DNA of 64,000 bases from Fimenecus sp051881435 (GTDB taxonomy: Bacteria; Bacillota; Clostridia; Oscillospirales; Acutalibacteraceae). Below, one piece after another: positions 33,466-42,714 of the stretch. Location: contig JBJEPW010000002.1 in assembly GCA_051881435.1 (NCBI GenBank), positions 4,918 to 68,917 on the forward strand, written 5' to 3'. Position 1 is the first letter of the stretch. Each line of letters opens with the position of its first letter. The notes beneath the pieces are model-generated. The model saw only the letters and a program-made list of their open reading frames with translations. It was not told the origin of the DNA and did no database searches. Made by a program: the position numbers and the translations under genes.

Positions 33466-34698
33466 TCAGGTTCTGTAATCTCCATTTATTTTTACATATT
33501 CATAAGTCAGGTCGCACCCGTAAGCGGTGGCGGAGAATTCGCCGTCGTTTAAATCTACCTTAATGGTGATTTCGTCCTCTAACAGAATTTCTTTGGCTTT
33601 TTCCTCCGAAAATTCTATGCCCGCGCCGTTGCGGCAGACGAAAATCTCGCCCTTTCGGGAGACGAAAGACACATCAATTTTCGTAACATCAATATCCGCG
33701 CCCGCATAACCGAGGGCACACAGTACTCTGCCCCAGTTGGCGTCCGAACCGAACATGGCGGTTTTCACAAGGGGAGAACGGATAACCGATTTTGCACAGG
33801 TTTTGGCGATTTCCTCGGTTTTGGCATTATTTACCTCGCAAAGCACCAATTTTGTAGCGCCCTCACCGTCTTTGGCAAGCATACTTACAATAGAATTGCA
33901 GATTTTAAAAAGCGCACGGCAGAATTTCTGATAATTCTCGCTGTCCACTGCATCAATGCGGTTGTTTTCGCAAAGTCCGTTTGCCATAATCGCAACGGTA
34001 TCGTTAGTGGAAGTGTCGCCATCTACCGAAAGCATATTATATGTTCTTTCCACGCACCAAAGGAGCGCGCTTTTTAAGCACGCGGCGGTAATATTCGCAT
34101 CCGTTGTGATAAAGGAAAGCATGGTCGCCATATTGGGGTGAATCATACCGCTACCCTTAGCTATGGCGCCGATGGTGCAGGTTTTGCCGTCCAAATCGAA
34201 AGAAACGGAAATATGTTTTTTGATAGTATCGGTGGTCATAATCGCCTCTGCCGCCGCGTCCGAGCCGTCCGTCGAAAGTCCGTCGGCGAGTTCTTGCATA
34301 CCCTTTTGTATGGGCTCCAAATCAATGGGCTGACCGATTACGCCCGTGGAGCCGACAATTACATCATCGGCAGAAATACCCGTATATTCTGCCGCAAGGT
34401 CGCACATTGCCTGCGCTTTTTCCACGCCGTCGGCGTTGCAGGTATTGGCAATACCGCTGTTGCAGATAACCGCTTGCGCCTTGCCGTTTTCGAGATTTTT
34501 GCGGGTGACGGTAATCGGCGCGCCGTACACGAGATTTTTGGTGTAAACCGCCGCCGCGTCACATTCGGTTTCGGACAAAATCAGCATTAAGTCCTTTTTG
34601 TCCTTATTTTTGCGAATGCCGCAGTGTATGCCGTTGGCTTTAAAGCCTTTGGGCGAGGTCACCCCGCCGTTTGTGTCGATTTTGATTGAAAATGCCAT
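33466..34698 (-). CDS. argJ: Glutamate N-acetyltransferase / amino-acid acetyltransferase
   Basis: The protein has 410 residues. It transfers the acetyl group from N-acetylornithine to glutamate, allowing the cyclic arginine pathway, and may also use acetyl-CoA. The self-cleavage site is visible in MIHPNMATMLSFITTDA, where the Thr becomes the nucleophile of the beta chain. The N-terminus GGVTSPKGFKANGIHCGIRK and the C-terminal YVKINGDYRT are typical. The start follows AGGAGAA. It precedes the DUF559 element and follows argC, with a family A repeat between. Confidence 0.95.
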   Translation of the reverse strand: MAFSIKIDTNGGVTSPKGFKANGIHCGIRKNKDKKDLMLILSETECDAAAVYTKNLVYGAPITVTRKNLENGKAQAVICNSGIANTCNADGVEKAQAMCDLAAEYTGISADDVIVGSTGVIGQPIDLEPIQKGMQELADGLSTDGSDAAAEAIMTTDTIKKHISVSFDLDGKTCTIGAIAKGSGMIHPNMATMLSFITTDANITAACLKSALLWCVERTYNMLSVDGDTSTNDTVAIMANGLCENNRIDAVDSENYQKFCRALFKICNSIVSMLAKDGEGATKLVLCEVNNAKTEEIAKTCAKSVIRSPLVKTAMFGSDANWGRVLCALGYAGADIDVTKIDVSFVSRKGEIFVCRNGAGIEFSEEKAKEILLEDEITIKVDLNDGEFSATAYGCDLTYEYVKINGDYRT

Positions 34699-34723
34699 AT
34701 GTTTCTCCTGTTTATTTCAATAT

Positions 34724-34798
34724 CGGTAGGGCGGGGGCTTGCCCCCGCCGCAGGTGTTCATACTATCCGCGGAACGGTCAAGACCGTTCCCTACAATC
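34724..34798. repeat. Two family A hairpins between argC and argJ
   Basis: The first is GTAGGGCGGGGGCTTGCCCC plus its 3' arm (34726-34750), nearly identical to the copy at 16380. The second has the stem GGAACGGTCAAGACCGTTCC followed by CTACAATC (about 34771-34797). Confidence 0.7.
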
Positions 34799-34808
34799 AA
34801 AGGTTGGA

Positions 34809-35741
34809 TTATAAATTCAAATTGTATTCCGCCGAGAGCCCCATTTTGATATTCATACATTCAAGAGCCGCGCCGCTGGCGCCTTTGCCCAGGTTATCGT
34901 AACGGGCAAGTAGCAAAATCCGCTCGTCATTGCCGCAGACGGTTATATCCATACTGTCGGTTTCCGATTTGGCGTTGGCAGAAAGAAATCCCGCTTCGTC
35001 TATACTGTCTTTATAACGCACAATCGGGGTATTGTATTTTTCTTTGTAAAGGGCTTTGATGTCCTGTGCCGTTTTGCCGTTCTTTAAATCACTTTTGAAA
35101 AGCGGCACGGTGACAAGCATACCGCTGAAATAATCGCAGATGAATGGGCAGAAAATCGGCGTAACCGAAAGTCCCGAAATAATCCGCATTTCCTTTAAAT
35201 GCTTGTGCTCTTGGGTGAGGGCATAGGCACGGGGCGCATCAAGAAGCGGGTCACGCTCCATATCTTCATACTGTGCAATCCCCTTTTTGCCTGCGCCGCT
35301 GTACCCCGACATGGCGTGGCAGGAAAAGGCGTGGTCAGGAGCGACAACCCCTGCGTCCACCAAGGGTTTTACAAGAGCGATAAAGCCGCTTGCGTAGCAC
35401 CCGGGCACGGCAATACGGTTGGATTTTTTGAGTTTTTCCGAAAGGTCTTTTGAAAGTTCGGGAAAACCGTATGCAAATTTCTCATTTGTACGGTGTGCGG
35501 TAGAGGTATCAATCACAATTGTGTTGTCGTTTTCAATTAAGCCCACCGCTTCAACTGCCGCCGCATCGGGCAAACACAAAAATGCGATGTCTGCTGAATT
35601 GAGCGCTTCTTTGCGTGATTTTAAATCCTTGCGTTTTTCTTCGGGCAAGGCAATCAGTTCAATATCGTCGCGGGTTTTCAGGCGGTCAAAGATTTTTAAC
35701 CCTGTTGTACCCTGCGAACCGTCAATAAATACTTTGGTCAT
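34809..35741 (-). CDS. argC: N-acetyl-gamma-glutamyl-phosphate reductase, short type
   Basis: The enzyme reduces N-acetylglutamyl phosphate to the semialdehyde, the third step of arginine synthesis. The protein has 310 residues, like the shorter ArgC group (about 310 residues), and begins MTKVFIDGSQGTTGLKIFDR. The catalytic Cys is in AVPGCYASGFIAL, and a His-containing motif FSCHAMSGYSGAGKKG follows. The ATG at 35741 is preferred to an in-frame GTG four codons upstream. The start lies 13 bp after the stop of the transglutaminase-like gene, so the two are co-transcribed. Confidence 0.92.
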   Translation of the reverse strand: MTKVFIDGSQGTTGLKIFDRLKTRDDIELIALPEEKRKDLKSRKEALNSADIAFLCLPDAAAVEAVGLIENDNTIVIDTSTAHRTNEKFAYGFPELSKDLSEKLKKSNRIAVPGCYASGFIALVKPLVDAGVVAPDHAFSCHAMSGYSGAGKKGIAQYEDMERDPLLDAPRAYALTQEHKHLKEMRIISGLSVTPIFCPFICDYFSGMLVTVPLFKSDLKNGKTAQDIKALYKEKYNTPIVRYKDSIDEAGFLSANAKSETDSMDITVCGNDERILLLARYDNLGKGASGAALECMNIKMGLSAEYNLNL

Positions 35742-35754
35742 AAATAATCTCACT

Positions 35755-36540
35755 TTACATCATTTTAAAATCTGGTAGTTTTGTTTTAAATTCCTTTTTG
35801 CTTTCCCAATCGTTTTTCTTATAGCCTCGTCTGTCCATGGAATTGTCATGCCAAGTGGACAAATTCGTTAAATTCTGTTTAATGAAACCTGCTAAATAGA
35901 TTTCTTTACACCTATCCGTGTTATTAAATGAATAATTTTCCAAAACAGGTTCATCATTGTTTAAATACAAAGTTTTCAGTTCCCAAACGCTTAATAGTTT
36001 GTCGTCTTTTGTAAACCAACAGTTAAACGAAGGGTCAAACAGTACCCATTTTTGCAGTTCACGGCAGTAAACATGCGTAACAAAATGGCAACCGCCGTTT
36101 GTACTTAACAGACAAATCGGATATGCAAAAATTTGCAGTGCCATCAAACAATCTGTGAATACAACTGACTTATCACGGCAACAGATAGCGTGAGAAAAAT
36201 CCTGCCCGTAGGCGTATTCCAAAATATCCAAAGGATTATCCGCATTCCACTTAAAGGCGGCACCGCTGTAAAAGGTATTATCCGTCAGCCACTGCATAAT
36301 GCGCACAGCCTTTTCAAAATCCGTTCCGTCACCCGCGTACTTTTTCAAATCATACTTTTCCAAAAGCGTTGTATGCAGCGGAATTTGCACGAACAGGTTT
36401 TCTGCCGTTGTTTCTGTTAATTCCGCATCACTTCCTTGTTCAAGCGGAGCGAAGGTGTTGCAGTCCATTTTTTCTACCGAGGCAAGATAATTCTCCCATT
36501 TTTGCAATTTGTGCAATTTCATGCGCAAAAAAAGATCCAT
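35755..36540 (-). CDS. Transglutaminase-like protein
   Basis: The protein has 261 residues when started at the ATG at 36540, after GGAGAAAGAGG. It begins MDLFLRMKLHKLQKWENYLA. The transglutaminase-like core shows a candidate Cys in HAICCRDKSVVFTDCL, a His in CHFVTHVYC and an Asp in WVLFDPSFNCW, in the usual order. No signal peptide is seen, so the protein is likely cytoplasmic. It lies inside the arginine cluster between argH and argC, coupled closely to argC. Its role there is unknown. It could be an unrelated passenger. Confidence 0.7.
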   Translation of the reverse strand: MDLFLRMKLHKLQKWENYLASVEKMDCNTFAPLEQGSDAELTETTAENLFVQIPLHTTLLEKYDLKKYAGDGTDFEKAVRIMQWLTDNTFYSGAAFKWNADNPLDILEYAYGQDFSHAICCRDKSVVFTDCLMALQIFAYPICLLSTNGGCHFVTHVYCRELQKWVLFDPSFNCWFTKDDKLLSVWELKTLYLNNDEPVLENYSFNNTDRCKEIYLAGFIKQNLTNLSTWHDNSMDRRGYKKNDWESKKEFKTKLPDFKMM

Positions 36541-36599
36541 TTTCCTCTTTCTCCTAATACTTGTTATGAAATGCTTGCGGGCGTGGTAACTCGCCACTA

Positions 36600-36697
36600 C
36601 GCGTTTTTCTCTTTCATTTTCGCGGCGGGAGCAAGCCCCCGCCCTACCCTATAAATAGATATTTGCCTGACGGGGGGGGAAGCGCCCCGCCCTACTC
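36600..36697. repeat. Two family A hairpins
   Basis: GGCGGGAGCAAGCCCCCGCC with CTACC flank (about 36622-36649) is followed by a related, less perfect copy with GGGGGGGAAGCGCCCCGCC and CTAC (about 36672-36696). They lie between argH and the transglutaminase-like gene. Confidence 0.6.
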
Positions 36698-36700
36698 TAT

Positions 36701-38071
36701 TCATTGATTTAAACTTCTGACTCTCTCTACCTGCGCCAGCACATTTTGCGGTGCGGGGCCGCCGAGAGAGGTACGGTCGTTTACGCATTTATCGAGGTTA
36801 ATTGCCTCGTACACGCCGTCATCGAACAAATCGCAAACGCCTTTATACTCTGCAAGGGGCAAGATTTCGAGTGTTACGCCTTTTTTGATGCAAAGGGCAA
36901 CCAACTCCCCTGTCGCCTTGTACGCGTCACGGAAAGGCAGACCTTTTGACACAAGATAATCGGCACAATCAGTGGCGTTGATAAACCCACCTGCCGCCGC
37001 TTTGCGCATATTTTCGGGTAGCGCGGTCATGGTATCAAGCATGGGGATAAACGCCGTTAAGCACATTTTCACCGTGTCAAAGGCGTCAAAAATCGCCTCT
37101 TTATCCTCCTGCATATCCTTATTGTAAGCAAGGGGCAGACCTTTCATCATGGTTAAAAGCGTCATCAAATCGCCGAACACTCTGCCCGATTTACCTCTTA
37201 TAAGCTCCGTAATATCGGGGTTCTTTTTTTGCGGCATAATTGACGAACCTGTGGAAAAGGCATCATCCAATTCCACGAATTTAAACTCCCAAGAGCACCA
37301 CAGCACGATTTCTTCGGAGAAACGGGAAAGGTGCACCATCAAAATGGAGAGTGCCGCCGCTAACTCCATACAGAAATCACGGTCGGAAACACTGTCGAGG
37401 GAATTTTGCATAGCGCCTGTAAAGCCTAATGCCTTTGCCGTCATTTCACGGTCGGTATGATAGGTTGTCCCCGCCAATGCGCAAGCGCCCAAAGGCGAAA
37501 CATTCATTCTCTCTCTTGCATCATGAAGTCTTGCTTTGTCGCGCAAGAGCATTTCGGCATAGGCAAGCAGATGATGCCCGAATGTGATGGGCTGAGCACG
37601 CTGTAAATGGGTATAGCCCGGCACTACGGCGTTTGCATACTGCTCCGCTTTTTTGCAAAGGACGGCGACAAGTTCCGTCAGTTGCGCATACAGTGCGTCA
37701 CACTCTTTGCGCAAATACAACCGAATATCTACTGCCACCTGGTCATTTCGACTGCGGGCTGTATGTAAGCGTTTGCCTGCCGCGCCGATGCGCTTGGTCA
37801 ATTCCCCCTCCACAAAGGTATGAATATCCTCCGCATTGGGGTCAATTTCCAATTCGCCGCTTTCGATTTCATCTTTGATGGCTTTCAAGCCCTCGGTAAT
37901 CGCCGCCAAATCCTCGGCGGAAATGATGCCTTGCGCCCCCAGCATCGCCGCATGGGCAAGAGAGCCGTCAATATCCTCGCGGAACATTCGGCTGTCGAAT
38001 TTAATGGACGAATTAAAATCGTTTGTTTTGGGGTCTAATGCTTTTTGAAATCTGCCCTGCCAAAGTTGCAT
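36701..38071 (-). CDS. argH: Argininosuccinate lyase
   Basis: The enzyme cleaves argininosuccinate to arginine and fumarate, the final step. The protein has 456 residues. Motifs include HTARSRNDQVAVDIRLYLRK, YTHLQRAQPITFGHHLLAYA and the fumarase-superfamily signature GSSIMPQKKNPDITELIRGK. The start follows AGGAGAAA. A long-form repeat separates it from argG upstream. Confidence 0.96.
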   Translation of the reverse strand: MQLWQGRFQKALDPKTNDFNSSIKFDSRMFREDIDGSLAHAAMLGAQGIISAEDLAAITEGLKAIKDEIESGELEIDPNAEDIHTFVEGELTKRIGAAGKRLHTARSRNDQVAVDIRLYLRKECDALYAQLTELVAVLCKKAEQYANAVVPGYTHLQRAQPITFGHHLLAYAEMLLRDKARLHDARERMNVSPLGACALAGTTYHTDREMTAKALGFTGAMQNSLDSVSDRDFCMELAAALSILMVHLSRFSEEIVLWCSWEFKFVELDDAFSTGSSIMPQKKNPDITELIRGKSGRVFGDLMTLLTMMKGLPLAYNKDMQEDKEAIFDAFDTVKMCLTAFIPMLDTMTALPENMRKAAAGGFINATDCADYLVSKGLPFRDAYKATGELVALCIKKGVTLEILPLAEYKGVCDLFDDGVYEAINLDKCVNDRTSLGGPAPQNVLAQVERVRSLNQ

Positions 38072-38141
38072 ATGTTTTTCTCCTGTAAGTAGTACAATAC
38101 GACAAAGGGAAAATTTCCCTTTGCCGTTCTACATTGTTTTT

Positions 38142-38238
38142 GCGGCGGGAGCAAGCGTTACTCGCCTGCCGGCTCAGACAGCGCTTCTGCTCATTTCATT
38201 CGCAGAGGTGTCCACTGGACACCCGCGCCCCGCCCTAC
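38142..38238. repeat. Intergenic repeat, long form (copy 2)
   Basis: A copy of the 96-bp unit at 6368-6463, with the same ends GGCGGGAGCAAG and CGCCCCGCCCTAC and the interior palindrome GTGTCCACTGGACAC. It lies between argG and argH. Confidence 0.7.
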
Positions 38239-38250
38239 ACGGTTTAATCT

Positions 38251-39483
38251 TTATCCGTTGTTTCTTTGTGCGTCCAAAAGTGCCTTCACCTTAATGGGCA
38301 GACCGAAGAGATTGATAAAGCCTGCGGAGTCTGCCTGATTGTAAGCGCCGCCGTCCTCGCCGAAAGACGCCACATTTTCATCATACAGCGTGTAGGGGGA
38401 AGTGATGCCCGCGTTCATGACATTGCCTTTGTAAAGTTTTACCTTTACATCGCCTGTAACGGTTTCCTGTGTTTTGTCAACAAATGCGGAAAGCGCCTCA
38501 CGAAGGGGTGTAAACCACTGCCCGTTATATACAATTTCGCCGAATTTCTGGGAAACCAATTTTTTGTAGTGCTGGGTTTCTTTGTCCAGCGTAATCATTT
38601 CCAAAAGCTCGTGGGCTTTGTAAAGGATCGTTCCGCCGGGTGTTTCATAAACGCCTCTCGATTTCATACCGACAAGACGGTTTTCCACGATGTCTAAAAG
38701 TCCGATGCCGTTTGCACCGCCCAGATCATTGAGTTTTTCCACGATTGTAAGTCCGTCCATTTCAACGCCGTCCAAAGCGGTGGGCACGCCCTTTTCAAAG
38801 TGAATGGTCACATAGGTGGGTTTATCGGGTGCCTGCTCGGGCGCAACGCCCAATTCAAGGAAGCCCTCTTTTTGGTACTGCGGCTCGTTGGCGGGGTCTT
38901 CCAAATCCAAGCCCTCGTGGGAGAGATGCCACACATTTTTATCTTTGGAATAGTTGGTTTCACGGTTGATTTTCAACGGAATGTTGTGCGCCTCGGCGTA
39001 CTCGATTTCCTCCTCACGGGATTTGATATCCCACTCACGCCACGGGGCGATAATTTCCATTTCGGGGGCGAATGCTTTTAATGTAAGTTCAAAACGCACC
39101 TGGTCGTTGCCCTTGCCTGTGCAACCGTGGCAAATTGCGTCTGCGCCCTCTTTTTTGGCGATTTCCGCAAGACCTTTTGCAATGCAGGGACGCGCATGAG
39201 AAGTGCCGAGAAGATATGTTTCATAATCTGCGCCCGCTTTCAAGCACGGCCAAATGTACTCCTCCACATATTCTTTTTTCAAATCGAGCACATAGAGTTT
39301 GGAAGCGCCCGTTTTGATTGCCTTTTCTTCCAATCCGTCAAGCTCGGTGCCCTGCCCCACATCGCCCGAAACAGCAATAACCTCGCAGTTGTTGTAATTC
39401 TCTTTCAGCCACGGGATGATGATGGACGTATCAAGCCCGCCTGAATATGCCAGAACAACTTTTTTAATATCTTTCTTATTCAT
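38251..39483 (-). CDS. argG: Argininosuccinate synthase
   Basis: The enzyme joins citrulline and aspartate with ATP. The protein has 410 residues. The ATP pyrophosphatase P-loop is VLAYSGGLDTSIIIPWL, and other motifs are GCTGKGNDQVRFELT and NDLGGANGIGLLDIVENRLV. It is the first gene of the arginine cluster and has a promoter with two ARG-box-like sites upstream. The start has GGAGGAATAC just before the ATG. Confidence 0.96.
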   Translation of the reverse strand: MNKKDIKKVVLAYSGGLDTSIIIPWLKENYNNCEVIAVSGDVGQGTELDGLEEKAIKTGASKLYVLDLKKEYVEEYIWPCLKAGADYETYLLGTSHARPCIAKGLAEIAKKEGADAICHGCTGKGNDQVRFELTLKAFAPEMEIIAPWREWDIKSREEEIEYAEAHNIPLKINRETNYSKDKNVWHLSHEGLDLEDPANEPQYQKEGFLELGVAPEQAPDKPTYVTIHFEKGVPTALDGVEMDGLTIVEKLNDLGGANGIGLLDIVENRLVGMKSRGVYETPGGTILYKAHELLEMITLDKETQHYKKLVSQKFGEIVYNGQWFTPLREALSAFVDKTQETVTGDVKVKLYKGNVMNAGITSPYTLYDENVASFGEDGGAYNQADSAGFINLFGLPIKVKALLDAQRNNG

Positions 39484-39541
39484 TATGTATTCCTCCGAAA
39501 AGCGGTTTTGGAATTTACCGCTGAAAAATTTAACAAGCTAT

Positions 39542-39643
39542 ATTATACACGCTTTTTTTCACAAATCAAGGGATTTTGCATATTTTTTTCAAATTTTATG
39601 AATTTTTATTCATTTTCTTGCGTATTTAATGAATATTTATACG
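39542..39643 (-). promoter_or_regulatory. argG promoter with two ARG-box-like sites
   Basis: The minus-strand -35 TTGATT (39564-39569), 16-bp spacer and -10 TATAAT (39542-39547) are clear. Upstream are TGAATTTTTATTCA (39599-39612), a full match to the symmetric ArgR/AhrC box, and TGAATATTTATACG (39630-39643), a half match. They are 31 bp apart, about three helical turns. Arginine-dependent control by an ArgR protein is likely. No argR gene is in the window. Confidence 0.65.
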
Positions 39644-39672
39644 AAATTTATGCAAAATGATATGCATTGCAT

Positions 39673-39716
39673 AAAAAAACGGCTAAACAAGACAATTTGC
39701 CTGTTCAGCCGTTTTA
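39673..39716 (-). terminator. Terminator of the membrane protein gene
   Basis: The stem AAACGGCT/AGCCGTTTT, with AACA/TGTT continuing it, ends on the minus strand in seven T. It follows the gene at 39733-41493 and may work in both directions. Confidence 0.85.
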
Positions 39717-39732
39717 TTTTAATTATTGATAT

Positions 39733-41493
39733 TTATTTAACCGCTTCAACGGGAATAATGCTGCCCGTAGCGTCTTTCAAAACCGTGAAAGTAATTGCAT
39801 CGCCCGCATTAAGAATTACGACCTTTTCAGCCTGACTTACCGCAACCTTATAATACGGCTCCGCTTCGTTGAGCTTAATATAGAAATAAGTTTCGCCGCC
39901 TGTTATGACGCTGCGGATTTCAGCTACTGTTCCGCTGACATCAACGGTTTCCTTTTGAACGGTGGTATTATCTTCCTCATTACCCATTGAGTCAACATCA
40001 ATGTTCACACTTATGCCGTTCTTTTCAAGTTCTTCTGCATATTTGCTCATACACTCAGTAAGGTTTGAGCCTACGCCGACAACCGTTGACTGCTTAACAT
40101 TAACCATGGCGTACATCTTTACAAGCTCACTTGCATCTTTCAGCGCCATAAAATAGGTAGGCTCGCCGCTGACATTGAGAAGCAACGGGAAGGTTGCCGT
40201 GTAGTTATACTGCTGAACCTTACCCTGTGCAGAGGTTCGCGCTGTTTCCTCCAAAGCACCGGAAACCTGATAATACTTTGCCTCTTTTGTTCTTTGATTT
40301 ATAAGAACAAAACCTATGATTGACTGGTCGGAAGTTATGGATGTAACGCCTGTATACATATAAACATCGTCATTCAAAGCAAGATAATTGTATCCTGAGC
40401 TTGTGATTTTAACATCGCTCTGACCTATAATCGAGTTTATAAATCCATTGCCGTATTTTCCGTAAAAATTATACTGCTGATTGAGAATTTCCGCTGAATA
40501 CACGCGGTCAATCCACTGATATTCCTCATCGGTTACGAACTTATCGGTTTTAAGCTTTGTCTTACCGTCAAGGCTGGTGGAAATAAGTGTTGTTTCACCT
40601 GTGACGGAATCAACAAGTACAGCTCCTATAACATCGGTTCCGCCGAAAAGTCCTATTGTTTTATCAAGAACGGGGACGATCCAATAAGGCTTACCGTTAT
40701 CATCAATTTCAAATGACGGGTCATCGAGCAAAAGTGTTGGATACTTAAACCTTACATGGCGCATGAGATACTCGTTGAAATGCTCTGCCGGTGAATACTT
40801 CATGGGGCTTTCAAGGCGAACGGGCTCCGCCTTTTGAGTAGTCATATCCACAATTATATACGCAGGAATACCGTTTTTAGTGTTTTTCATCCACTTGAAT
40901 ATGTCGCCGTAATCAAGCGACTGAACACGGACAGGAGTTCCTTTATAGTTGATTTGAGTTGAATAGTACTCGTTTACAACAAACTGTGAAACATAGTCGG
41001 AAAGGTCGCCCAAGGCTCTCGTTGCAATCTGGGTCGAAGAATCCTTATCAAGACGGGGGACGCTTGAGAAATCAATCTCGGCAACATCGGCGGCGAAATC
41101 GCCCTCTTTGACATCAATGATATTATGATAGGATTTTGCTCTGAAAATGACTGCGCCGCTGAGATAACCTACCAAAACCACTGCCGCCAATACAATCAGG
41201 AGAATTACGGGGATTTTCACTTTATTCTTCGCATATTCCATATATTCAGGTCTGAAATATGCTTTTGACACAACGCCGAAGGCCGCAATAAACACAAAAA
41301 TTACTACGGCAAGATAGAGATAAAGCTCAATGGCTTTAAAATTAAGAGCAGGAAGCATAAAATAATAAAGAACTGCGGCAACCGCAAGCGTTATAACAAG
41401 GCTTACGATAATCTTTTTCACCGTGCTTCCGCCGGGGTGCACCTGCGCCGTTCTTTTCTTTTTTCCGCCGAAATCAACATTGATAGGGTCCAT
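39733..41493 (-). CDS. Conserved membrane-anchored protein of unknown function
   Basis: The protein has 586 residues when started at the ATG at 41493 (MDPINVDFGGKKKRTAQVHP), with AGAGG as ribosome binding site. Three hydrophobic segments occupy about 25-125 (IIVSLVITLAVAAVLYYFML, LYLYLAVVIFVFIAAFGVVS and VILLIVLAAVVLVGYLSGAV). The large remaining part is probably extracytoplasmic, with repeated PepSY/YPEB-like patterns (KPYWIVPVLDKTIGLFGG followed by GAVLVDSVTGETT; SIIGFVLINQRTKEAKYYQV). I cannot name the family. It is monocistronic with a strong terminator. Being well preserved in length and composition, it is likely functional. Confidence 0.65.
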   Translation of the reverse strand: MDPINVDFGGKKKRTAQVHPGGSTVKKIIVSLVITLAVAAVLYYFMLPALNFKAIELYLYLAVVIFVFIAAFGVVSKAYFRPEYMEYAKNKVKIPVILLIVLAAVVLVGYLSGAVIFRAKSYHNIIDVKEGDFAADVAEIDFSSVPRLDKDSSTQIATRALGDLSDYVSQFVVNEYYSTQINYKGTPVRVQSLDYGDIFKWMKNTKNGIPAYIIVDMTTQKAEPVRLESPMKYSPAEHFNEYLMRHVRFKYPTLLLDDPSFEIDDNGKPYWIVPVLDKTIGLFGGTDVIGAVLVDSVTGETTLISTSLDGKTKLKTDKFVTDEEYQWIDRVYSAEILNQQYNFYGKYGNGFINSIIGQSDVKITSSGYNYLALNDDVYMYTGVTSITSDQSIIGFVLINQRTKEAKYYQVSGALEETARTSAQGKVQQYNYTATFPLLLNVSGEPTYFMALKDASELVKMYAMVNVKQSTVVGVGSNLTECMSKYAEELEKNGISVNIDVDSMGNEEDNTTVQKETVDVSGTVAEIRSVITGGETYFYIKLNEAEPYYKVAVSQAEKVVILNAGDAITFTVLKDATGSIIPVEAVK

Positions 41494-41577
41494 AAAATTA
41501 CCTCTTTCCATTTATTGTAAATAGTATATCATATTTCGTATGTAAAATACAAGACGGAGCAAATTCCTTGAACCGTC

Positions 41578-42204
41578 TTACAAAATCTTTTTGCAGTATT
41601 CAGCGGCTCCGCACTCTTCACAGTTTGCCTTGCGTGCGGTACACACCGCTCTGCCGTGGAGCACACAGCGGTGACAGAAATCGTTGCTCTCCGCAGGGGG
41701 AAGGATTTTTTTAAGCTCCAGCTCTACCTTTTTAGGGTCCTTTGTATTTACAAACCCCATTCTGTTGGTAAGGCGGATTAAATGAGTATCTGCAACCACG
41801 GCAGGCTTGCCGTAAACATCGCCCACAATAAGATTTGCCGTTTTCCTGCCTACGCCCTGCAAGGTTATAAGCTCCTCAACCGTATCGGGCACCTTTCCGC
41901 CGAAACGGTCACGCACGCCCTTTGCCATTTCGATTATATCTCTCGCCTTACCGTGATAAAAGCCGCAGGAATGAATAATATTTTCCACATCAAGCACATC
42001 GGCGTTGCAATAATCTTCAAGGGTTTTATACTTTGAGAAAAGCCGGGGAGTTACAAGATTAACTCTCGCGTCCGTGCACTGAGCTGAAAGCCTTGTCGCC
42101 ACAAGCAGTTCAAAGGGGTTGCTTGCAACAAGTGAGCAAACAGCCTCGGGATATTCGTTTTTTAAAGCTTCGACGAGCAAAGCCGCCCGTTCCTTTTTTG
42201 TCAT
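41578..42204 (-). CDS. nth: Endonuclease III
   Basis: A base-excision repair glycosylase/lyase of 208 residues that removes oxidised pyrimidines. The helix-hairpin-helix is LQGVGRKTANLIVGD with the catalytic Lys, and the Asp is in VVADTHLIRLTNRMG. The [4Fe-4S] cluster motif is CTARKANCEECGAAEYC, with the usual C-X6-C-X2-C-X5-C spacing. It lies 3 bp after the small XRE regulator gene and is probably co-transcribed with it. Confidence 0.95.
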   Translation of the reverse strand: MTKKERAALLVEALKNEYPEAVCSLVASNPFELLVATRLSAQCTDARVNLVTPRLFSKYKTLEDYCNADVLDVENIIHSCGFYHGKARDIIEMAKGVRDRFGGKVPDTVEELITLQGVGRKTANLIVGDVYGKPAVVADTHLIRLTNRMGFVNTKDPKKVELELKKILPPAESNDFCHRCVLHGRAVCTARKANCEECGAAEYCKKIL

Positions 42205-42207
42205 AGC

Positions 42208-42432
42208 TTACTCCGGATAATTCATATTTTTCGGCAACCCCAGAAGATAATCCGCCGAAACATTGAAATAATTGCAAAGCGCAACAATATCGTTTAACGA
42301 CGGCTCTGTTGTACCCGTTTCCATAAACGAAACCTTACGCTGAGTAATGCCCAAGGCGTTAGCAAGGTCCTTTTGCGTTATGGTGGGAATCTTTGCACAT
42401 CTTAAATATTTTAACCGCTCACTGAAATTCAT
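42208..42432 (-). CDS. Small XRE-family regulator
   Basis: The protein has 74 residues and is almost only a helix-turn-helix: ITQKDLANALGITQRKVSFM followed by ETGTTEPSLNDIVALCNYFNVSADYLLGL. There is no second domain. The start at 42432 follows GAGGGTG. It lies directly upstream of nth. The target and the signal are unknown. Confidence 0.85.
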   Translation of the reverse strand: MNFSERLKYLRCAKIPTITQKDLANALGITQRKVSFMETGTTEPSLNDIVALCNYFNVSADYLLGLPKNMNYPE

Positions 42433-42653
42433 AATACACCCTCAAATCGACGGTTTTTAGCCGTTTTAAAACAAGTGTTGATATTCTATCATAAAAAAAC
42501 GATTTTAGAAAGATGTAGAATAAAAATAACTATACAAAGTTTTGCGCGATTTTTTGTGAGGTTTTACAAAGCTTTTCAACAATTTGTGCATAGATATATA
42601 TTAACTATTCGCCGGATTTATGTTAATTAAGTCACTGTGTTTCGCTTTTCCGG

Positions 42654-42682
42654 TTGTTTTTTACAATCGGCAGATATATAAT
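42654..42682 (+). promoter_or_regulatory. Promoter of the flavin reductase gene
   Basis: A -35 TTGTTT (42654-42659), a 17-bp spacer and a -10 TATAAT (42677-42682) lie about 30 bp upstream of the start codon. The rest of 42433-42705 is A/T-rich; I see nothing else in it. Confidence 0.65.
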
Positions 42683-42714
42683 ATAAATAAGAGTTTAATA
42701 AAGGAATGATTTTT

